Positions 56,373 through 64,000 of a stretch of DNA of 64,000 nucleotides are shown piece by piece (position 1 is the first letter of the stretch; the number at the start of each line of letters is the position of its first letter). The stretch comes from Gyromitra esculenta (taxonomy: Eukaryota > Ascomycota > Pezizomycetes > Pezizales > Discinaceae). The DNA lies in assembly GCA_038503075.1 (NCBI GenBank), contig JBCAML010000019.1:248001-312000 (forward strand), written 5' to 3'. The notes beneath the pieces were generated by a model that saw nothing but the letters and a program-made list of their open reading frames with translations, was not told the origin of the DNA and ran no database searches. Made by a program: the position numbers and the translations under genes.

Positions 56373-59300
56373 ATGGACCAGCGGTCTGTGACCGCTTCTC
56401 CCGAGCGGGCAAAGGATAAAAGAGCACTACCTCACAAATTAGGGGTGAGGTTCAAATTCTCACCTACATCGACTATTTATCTCATATATTTTATCCTGTA
56501 GGAACCTCAGTCGCTCCCAGATAGACGGCTCGAAGACATTTCCCAAAGGGAGCTTCGCACGCCTAGTTCAATTCAAGAAGCAAATAATAGTCTCTCCGAC
56601 TTGATTCGGGCTTTCATCGATCAATCTCATGCTGTGGACGAGGGTGTTTCTCCCCGCGACAGCCCTAGTAATGGTCGTGACTGTTCCACGTCTTCTTATG
56701 ATGGAGACGAAGGCACGCCGCTCACGGGATCATCAGGCACGAGCAATTGTCCTATATACAAGCCAATAATTGGGATCCGCAGCTTCTACGACATTCGCTC
56801 GTCCTCTGCTTCGATTGCTTCGTCTCCTGAAGTCAGCATTCGTCTCAAAACCGTTCCCCATCACTCTATCACGAAATCTATAGTCAGAAGTGACTCACCC
56901 ATACCAGCACATTATCTGCATTCCTCTAATCCGACAAATATTAATAATCAGTCCATCAGGAACCTGGAAGAGCCGGGTTTGGGCAGGATGACCCGACCCA
57001 AGGCCTTAACAGTTGGAAGAAAATCGTTACCAAGCCTCTACCTCCGGTCCTCAGCTTCCTCCACTTCCTCCTCTAGCAGAGGCAATAAAGGGCCTAATAG
57101 TAGAGTTGATAGGAATAAAACTCAAGACCATGTGCTTTCACGCCGCCCTTCTACTCCGGCACTAATAATCAACTCTACTCTCATGATGGCATACGATGTC
57201 CCTACCAGCGCGCTTAGTTCTCAACTTCAGATACCAGATCTGCTCTCAAAGCCTCAAATTCTAGATCGACGGCTTCAGGAGTGCCCACCAACGCCAACAA
57301 ATACTATGGCTACCCCAAGGCCACTGATTAGTGTCATTCCACCAACACCGCTGGTCATATCCTCTGCCATTAACAGTCCGGACACTGTACAGACCAAACA
57401 AGAACAGCGAATGGGTGACTATCGGTCTATTACAGTTCTTGCACGTACAGGAGCATCCACTCCTGAAGAATCAACGATTTACCAGGCCATAGGGCTAGAT
57501 ACCAGAAGCCGGACAGCTGAGAAGAGCACCATGACGGACTTCGATTATGACGAAGATCTTAACGCGGAAAGCAATGACGAGCTGCAAACTCCACCTAAGA
57601 TCTCGACCCCGATGACACCTCCTGAGCACTGTCCTGACACTCTGCTACTGGAGCAGCATCTGGGGCACTATTTGAAATCAGAGGAAATACCTCAAATCAA
57701 GATCTTAGTCGACCATACCCAGGACAATCTAGACGAACTTGCGTCGTATTCCGACTCTGATACAAATGTACCTACTCGAGGCCACACAGCGAGGAACTCG
57801 CACGAGGAATTTGCGCTGTCTGATCCCCGTCATAATAATTCTAAAAGTAAATCCATGCCAAAATCACAGTTTCGACGCACTTCTATCCTCAAAGAACGAA
57901 AAATCTCTCCTGCAGATAGAGTAGTTCTCTCAATGTCTACCAGTTCTTTCACCAGAATTATCAACGATCTAGAGGACATGTTGGATCAAGCTTTGGAACT
58001 AGCTGGCAGAGCAGTGATTGATTCTAACACAGCACTCGAACAGAGAGATGCTAGTAACCGCAGTGCACACAGCCTACGTGAGAGTATCTTGAGTGACGGT
58101 GAAAGTATTCTCGAGATTGCTACAGCTGAATCATTCAGAACAGCAAATGATCAGCAGGCTGCCGAAGAACTTACCGATGATCGAAAAACACTCCCTACCA
58201 TTGGCGTGCTGAGGAAAAAACTCGCAAGAGATAGCACTTTAGCTGTGTACCGAGATGATGGTGAGGCTGACAGTGATGCGGAGGATGAAGAAAATACAAA
58301 AACTCAGAGAAGAGGGAGAACATCCAACTCAGAAAGTGACAGAAGACCTGCACGAGAAAATTCGGTGCTAACTAAGTCGAGGATAAAAAAAGACAATTTA
58401 GAACTATCTAGTTCTAAAATACCTAGACCTGCAAGGAATTCTACTATAAATAGCGTTCGAAGTTCCAGCGTAGACCATATCCATACTCGGGGAAGGAATT
58501 TCAGGCTCCGAACCGTAGTAAGCCAACAATATGAGTCGATTCGTGTGCACCAACCACCACTAGATAGAATTCTGTTGAACAAAATTCCAAGGAAAAAGGC
58601 CGGCTGGGACTGGAGTTTGGCGAAGAAAAGATACGCTGCAGGGGTTTCTTGTTCTGTCGTAGCACTAATCGGATTCATCATTGGTTGCTATGGTGGGGAA
58701 GCGCCAGCTATTAGGACAAACTTGGGAATCACCATTTATCTCACTTTAATGGGAGATGTCTTGTTCATCCTAGGCATCGCTATACCCAGTTTGCTCTTTT
58801 GGCCATTACCACTCTTGCATGGTAGGAAGCCATATACACTCCTCTCCATAGCATTAGCAATACCACTGCAGATTCCGCAGGCACTTTCACTTCCCCCTCA
58901 CACAGTCCCAAATCAAGGCCGTTCTATGGTTCCATTTTTTGTTTGTATCCTGGTTTTTCGAACGGTATCTGGGTTCGTTCTGGGATTTGCTAGCATGAAC
59001 GTATTAGCGACTCTTGTCGATCTCTTTGGGCCAGACACTGGTGCCTGTTGCCGTGGTGGTGTAGTCTTTAATAGCAGCGCTCCCATTGAGGGGCAAGACC
59101 AATTCCATTTGGTTCCAGGAGGAGAGGCTGGCGCTCGTATGGGCCTATGGCTAGGATTATGGACATGGCTATTCTTAGGATTTAGTGGAATAGGCTTCTT
59201 AGTCGGCCAGCTCATTATAACACGATCATCGCCAGCATGGGGATTTTGGATTATAGCTATTCTAGGCACTTTACTACTCTGTTTGGCCTGGCTTACACCA

Positions 59301-60517
59301 GAGGTAAGACCGCCGTGGAGAAAGAAGAGAGCGCTTCCTCGAAGGAGAACTGGCTGGAAGAGGGATGAGGAGCAGTACGAGGACAGAGGCGAAATTAAGA
59401 TGATTATCTCTGGAACACCCCCAAAATGGTGGTGGGAAGAAGTTTGGGCGGGTATAGTGTTGAGTTTTAGGATGTGCCAGCAGTTAGGATTCCTGGTAGT
59501 GGCTGTGTATGTTGGATGGACTGCTGGAGCAGTGGCGACAGTTTTTAACGTAAGCCTACATCTGTAACCGTAATAAGATACTTGACTCGACACTTATGAG
59601 CCCACTTATTTTAGCTTTTGGTTGCACTGGAATTTACTCACTACAATTTCAACGCGATTGATGCTGGACTAGCGACTCTCGGATTATCAGTTGGTGCACT
59701 CCTTTCTGTTCCCGTACAACTTTCAACGTTCTACCTTCCTAATTTCCGTCACCGTGTCCACCACCGCGGCCACCCGGAAGCTCGACACCACTACCATGAA
59801 GGTCAACACCCCTACCGGACGTCTTTTCTCATTAGCGTTTTCATAGTTCCGTCTGCGAGCCTAGGCTTCACAATATCAGCCACGGGCCCACCGATACACT
59901 TTATAATTCCCGCTTTCTTCGCGGGCCTCGTTGCATTTTCAGGAGTCCTTGCAATTTCCGAATGCCACTTAATTATTATGGAAAACTTCGACATCTCTAA
60001 CCTTCCTAAGTCACTCCTTTCTTCCACCTCAGGCTCAACTTCCCACGGTAGAGGCAGTGGCGGCCGTCTACATGGCACACAGAGACCATCCAGCCTAGTA
60101 GGTTCAAGCGATGGTTTCACCACTTGCCATCCTGCCATCACCTCTGCCTTTGGGATTTTACAATTCATGGCACTTACTCTGATTGCCTGTTCAATAGAAT
60201 GGAGTAGGAGTATTATCAAGGGAATAGGCATTAAATATGGTCTTGGGATCTTCACGGGAATCACATTTGTAATGAGTATCGCGCTCATAAGCGTGCTCTG
60301 GCGATGGAAGAAGGTGAGAGTGCTAGAGTTATATGTCGATCAAAACTCGCAAGGGCAATTGGAGGAACCCGAAGCAAGGGTTACAGAGGAGATACGGATT
60401 TGCAAGATTTCGATTTTGCAAAGGGGGAAGTTTACAAGGTGGAGCGAGGTCAATGGGATAGTCTATAGAGGCAACGATGAGGAGGATGCATGGAGGGTAA
60501 GAGGGTTGAGTGAGTGA
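56373..60517 (+). CDS. MFS-type membrane protein with long disordered N-terminus, 1340 aa, 3 exons
   Basis: Exon 1 is 56373-56444 (24 codons, MDQRSVTASPERAKDKRALP). Introns 56445-56501 and 59550-59614 are phase 0. Exons 2 and 3 are 56502-59549 and 59615-60517. About 720 residues of serine/threonine/proline-rich, probably cytosolic sequence precede the membrane part and include a coiled-coil-like segment (FTRIINDLEDMLDQALELAG). From KKRYAAGVSCSVVALIGFII about 10-12 hydrophobic segments follow, with an MFS motif-A-like loop, HGRKPYTLLSIA. A central loop carries GARMGLWLGLWTW. After exon 3 the last segments are KYGLGIFTGITFVMSIALIS and a basic tail. This resembles fungal MFS transporters with regulatory N-termini. 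The substrate is unknown; polyamine or drug export is possible but unproven. Confidence 0.85.
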
Positions 60518-61075
60518 CAGGCAGAGAGGGTGTTTGACTTTTGCTGTAGGATCGGTGTAGTAGTGCGCTGGAACGTACTATGATGTACTGTAGACTGTAT
60601 TCGATATGCAAGCCACAGCGGGGTCGGGCACGGTGCAGAAAATACAAGTCCTTTTCTAGCTCGTATATGATGTTCGACTTCTCAAAAGACGAGTAGATTC
60701 TAATTCGGTATTATATTTAGTCTAACGGCAGAAATTGGGAGAGAATTGCGAGAGCTAGAGAACTGAGATTAGCGTATGCAAACCACTAGTTATCACTCGG
60801 CAGCCGGATCAAATGAGACCATAGCGAGATATTAATAGCCTCATCTGAATATTCACCAGTGTTATTCAGATAATTAATCTTCATACTGCTAACACAAGTT
60901 ACATACTGCAATCAAGAACTGAGGTAACTATTTCAATCAACTTGATTCATCGAGAAATAACTAATATTTCATCAATTCTATGGAAAATCCACGCATACAG
61001 GTATAAACTTAGAATTGCCCTGGAAAAAATACTAAGAAAGGAAGTAAATGTAAGAAATCATACTCGCCAAGCGGT
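60518..61075. other. Intergenic, convergent gene ends
   Basis: AT-rich; no gene or repeat seen between the MFS-type stop and the stop of the next minus-strand gene. Confidence 0.5.
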
Positions 61076-61651
61076 TTAATTGTAGCGATGCTGTTCCCCC
61101 ACTGGTGCCGATGGGGCGTAAAGAAGCATTACACGGTTCTCTGAATCGTCATCGACATTATCAGATTCGACCATAGCCGAAAAACTGACGGGGGTATCGG
61201 TAGGGGCGTCCAGAGAGCTGTCAATGACAGTAGCATCAACGACAGGAACATCAAAGACAGGAATCTCATGACGGATACGAGCCAAGCCAGAAGCAGCAAA
61301 ACGTGCATGAGAAGCAGAATTGTGAGCTTCCCGGCGAGAGCCGTACTGACCTGCACGAGATTTGGGTGGGTTGTTAGCGCGACGAGCGCTAGCAGGGCCA
61401 TGGCCAATATGGGGAAATCCAGGGTTGGTGCGAGGAAGACCAATACGAGGGAGATTAGGTGGATCGAATTCGAAATCGCTTCTTTCAGTGGACGGCCTTA
61501 CGACGTCATTGGAGGTTTCGCCGTTGATTGATGCTCCTGTGTCAGGTGCCCCTTCAAACATAACGTGCATCCTTTCTGTTTGTGTTGCTACTGTGACTGT
61601 AGCTGCTGTGAGGTCCTCAGTCGAAGGGAAACGGCGGATTGGCATCGGCAT
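61076..61651 (-). CDS. Hypothetical protein, 191 aa
   Basis: The single-exon frame starts MPMPIRRFPSTEDLTAATVT. The N-terminal half is mixed polar. A central part (DFEFDPPNLPRIGLPR, ARRANNPPKSRAGQYGSRRE) is basic, and a C-terminal part is acidic (ESDNVDDDSENRV). There is no signal peptide, membrane segment or known motif. Composition and codon regularity favour a real gene over noise, and the GC content is higher than in the flanks. The family is not recognised. It may be lineage-specific. Confidence 0.5.
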   Translation of the reverse strand: MPMPIRRFPSTEDLTAATVTVATQTERMHVMFEGAPDTGASINGETSNDVVRPSTERSDFEFDPPNLPRIGLPRTNPGFPHIGHGPASARRANNPPKSRAGQYGSRREAHNSASHARFAASGLARIRHEIPVFDVPVVDATVIDSSLDAPTDTPVSFSAMVESDNVDDDSENRVMLLYAPSAPVGEQHRYN

Positions 61652-62349
61652 TTTGATAATGTCTTGGTATGGTGTAAGCTTTGAAGGGTTTTTTGTGTGG
61701 AGTTTGTGGGTGATATTGTAAGAGAATGGAAAAACTTATTATTTATAAATCTCCCGAGACTTTCAAGTTCAAGATTGGTGGACTCAAAACAAGATAGCTC
61801 AATTCTATTTAGATTCTTGATTCTTGAAAACTGCCACTTAAAAATTCAAAACTTTATAGGCGCTAACTTAAATTTTCCTAAATACCATGCTTTCTCGTGC
61901 CCAGCCTTCGATCCGTATACGTTCTGACCAATATTTCAGGAATGGCCATTCCAAAATGGATCAGTTCGCTTTACAAACTGGCCAGCCAATTTACGAATGG
62001 GTTAGCTTTGGATATAGGCTGGCCCGTCTACAAAATAGAGCTAGCAATTGACCCATAGTCAAAGATTTCATCAAAAAATTCGCAAACCTCCATCACCACC
62101 GCCACCACCGCCACCACCATCCCATCTCACAAGAGCCAAACAGCTTCGATTTGCCTATATAACTACAACTCGTCGCTCTTTCTATCGTATCAAACATAAA
62201 TTTTAAGCTTTAATATAAATGTAATATACCATTACACACACACCTTAATTATGAGAGTAGAAGTGGAGCATAAAATATCACTCGCTATGCAATTCTGGTT
62301 CATGTTGAAATGGTAGGGGCGAAAAGGATGAAATGTCTAGTTCTCACAA
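61652..62349. other. Gene-free stretch
   Basis: AT-rich, with a CAC/CGC trinucleotide run at about 62090-62120. No gene seen. Confidence 0.45.
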
Positions 62350-62357
62350 GTTGGCAG

Positions 62358-62792
62358 TAGTGTGGTCCACGAGGCGCCTCGAGGCGAGCGGATGGGTATG
62401 CCTCAAGGCCGCTTGTACATTTGAGGGCCTACCTTGAGCAGCTCGAGCACATAGGGGCTGCCTCGAATCGGCTCGAGGTGGCTCGACAAACTTGAGATAC
62501 ATACTAAAAAGGTTTATATCAGAAAACAATGAAAAGAGCCACTAGCTAGGATATTATAAAGTCAAACTGTTTCGCTAGAAACATCCCCCAAACTATAGCT
62601 ATTTTCTTTCCACCAATCATGCCTAGTAACGGCCCTGGAACATACAGGCTCGTCTAAACAACAATCAACTTATGATTTAACTTGAATGCTCGAGCGGCTC
62701 GAGGCGAGCAGCCTTACATGTCTCGAGGCACCTCGTGCTCGTGAGCTCCCAACCTCGTACTGGCTCGAGTCGAGGCCTCGTGGACCACACTG
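62358..62792. mobile_element. Non-autonomous hAT element, 435 bp
   Basis: An exact 8-bp duplication GTTGGCAG flanks the element (62350-62357 and 62793-62800), the hallmark of hAT transposition. Ends are inverted: TAGTGTGGTCCACGAGGC on the left, GCCTCGTGGACCACACTG on the right, one mismatch at the very end. Many CTCGAG/GAGGCGAGC motifs crowd both sub-terminal regions, as in hAT transposase-binding arrays. No transposase frame is present. It resembles a MITE-sized derivative. Confidence 0.88.
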
Positions 62793-62800
62793 GTTGGCAG

Positions 62801-63690
62801 CACCCCCTATCTATATACCTGTACAACAGCCCCTCGAAGGTCTCATACACTCAAGGCTACTACGCCTTACTGGTCTCAGTCTCTGGAGCCGTACCTGAAG
62901 GACCCAACATTAAGAAGCGTCTTTAATAGCTTGTGCGACGAGCGCAGAGCAAGCATGAACATCGCTTGAGTAATCAGGTAACTACGAGTTTAGGCCCCCT
63001 GGGATGAATATCTGAAATTTTATCATAGCAAAGCAAATTTCTGGAGCCTATCAGCATGTGATAGGTAGACAACCAGATTATCGATACATGGTACATCGCA
63101 TCGGGAACCCACCAGCAACGTTTCCTCGCTGGGCTAATTTACATAATTTTCATCCATCTAAGGATAGGTAAGTGAAAAAGAAATGCCCTGGTGGCGTGTG
63201 TACGTATGATATATCAACATTTTTGGGCTATGTCGACGTCAAGAATGCAAACCGCAGGAAGAATTTGCAGGTGTGGGGATCGCCAAGCCAATCACAAGCG
63301 ATCACTCAGGTCCTGAAAATACGCAAGTGTTTATTTTTGGCTTCGTGAGCAATGCCTAATATTATGCTATATTTCTTCCTATTCTAATCAACACAGAATT
63401 TATACACTGGTCTTACCTGTATTCTGAAACATCTGTTTTTATGCACTTGGGAGAGGAATATTTGTACGATGCCAAGACAACCATACCAGATTGAGAGTCA
63501 AAGCCCACGAATGATATTTATCATTAACTGCGAACGGCCGATCCAAGCGTCACACTGTCTCACATCAAATACCAGTTTCAAAGGTTCTCAGGTCCGCCTA
63601 TATTTAGAAAGCTGAACTCCAGTGGATACATAACCATCAAGGAACCACTTCAGCAACTCACGTTATTCGGAGGGCCTGCATCCATTTACA
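62801..63690. other. Gene-free stretch before the transposase frame
   Basis: No supported gene. The inverted-repeat end of the element encoding the transposase at 63691 should lie here, but I could not identify it without the other end. Confidence 0.4.
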
Positions 63691-64000
63691 ATGTCTGAAA
63701 AGTTATCACTACCGATCGCAACTATGAATCCCCCAAATCCTGTTAAAGAGAAGATTGGATTCTCACTTCTCGACGCCGGTTTAGTGACCAACCAAAAAGA
63801 GGCGGCTGCTGCAGTTGGTATTCCATCTTCGACATTCAATCACCGTCGACGTGGGAGACCTTCGAAAATGGAGGCTAGCCAACGACGGCAGAAGTTAACT
63901 CCTGAGGAAGAAAATGCATTAGCTGGGCGGTGCAAGTTGGGTTTTACACCCCATATATGGAAGATCAGGGAGATGGCATTTAGCATAGCTTGGAAGCGGG
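63691..64000 (+). CDS. N-terminus of a pogo/Fot1-like transposase (partial, runs off the window)
   Basis: Open from ATG 63691 for 103 codons with no stop before the edge. The sequence has a Psq-type helix-turn-helix (IGFSLLDAGLVTNQKEAAAA then VGIPSSTFNHRRRGRPS). It is followed by RRQKLTPEEENALAGRC and FTPHIWKIREMAF, the usual second CENP-B-type helical domain of fungal Fot1/pogo transposases. These proteins bind element ends and cut and paste at TA. TA-flanked MITEs elsewhere in the window could be mobilised by such an enzyme, but no matching ends have been shown. Whether the DDE domain is intact lies outside the window. Confidence 0.75.
   Translation, partial: MSEKLSLPIATMNPPNPVKEKIGFSLLDAGLVTNQKEAAAAVGIPSSTFNHRRRGRPSKMEASQRRQKLTPEEENALAGRCKLGFTPHIWKIREMAFSIAWKR

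Noticed and set aside
1..64000. CRISPR array or bacterial-type defence locus
   Set aside because: No regularly spaced direct repeats with unique spacers; gene structure is eukaryotic throughout.

Overview
The window reads as nuclear DNA of a filamentous ascomycete (Pezizomycotina). The evidence is short GT..AG introns of about 45-70 bp with fungal branch sites, a HeLo-like/NACHT/ankyrin receptor, a chromodomain Ty3/gypsy element, several MITE families, and decayed genes whose stops look like CAA->TAA or CGA->TGA, as RIP (C->T) would make. Class or genus cannot be fixed from this sequence; Leotiomycetes is only a guess. All introns and exon joins given here were read by eye.

Layout. 1-9.8 kb: AT-rich and gene-poor, with two TA-flanked MITEs, a doubtful small ORF and an RIP-like gene relic (5072-6731). 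9.8-13.3 kb: a seven-exon FAD monooxygenase and an RNA 3'-terminal phosphate cyclase, both on +. 14.0-17.4 kb: four tandem minus-strand copies of a small two-exon gene family I do not recognise; the most upstream copy has a broken start. 17.4-20.8 kb: no gene. 20.8-22.7 kb: a secreted bicovalent-FAD oxidoreductase. 23-31 kb: mostly low-complexity, gene-poor DNA around one conserved-looking disordered protein (26153-26917). 30.6-38.8 kb: a retrotransposon zone, with a 6.2 kb chromovirus carrying three LTRs, inserted in another reading frame and flanked by two solo LTRs. 39.0-43.0 kb: a STAND/NLR-type receptor with about 17 ankyrin repeats. 44.9 kb: tRNA-Arg(TCG). 46.1-48.1 kb: an F-box protein. 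50.6-52.2 kb: a cytochrome P450. 53.3-55.6 kb: a cluster of MITEs. 56.4-60.5 kb: an MFS-type membrane protein with a roughly 720-residue disordered N-terminus. 61.1-61.7 kb: a hypothetical protein. 62.4 kb: a non-autonomous hAT element with an 8-bp target duplication. 63.7 kb to the edge: the start of a pogo/Fot1-like transposase.

The housekeeping-like genes (cyclase, F-box, tRNA, MFS) sit as islands between repeat-rich AT-rich tracts. The FAD monooxygenase, FAD oxidase and P450 are too far apart, and separated by too much non-coding DNA, to be called a biosynthetic cluster. The most novel coding signal is the tandem family at 14.0-17.4 kb. The most informative structural signal is the retroelement: an exact 5-bp target duplication, a classical slippery heptamer followed by a stem at the gag/pol junction, an extra LTR, and a host frame that reads through when the element is removed.
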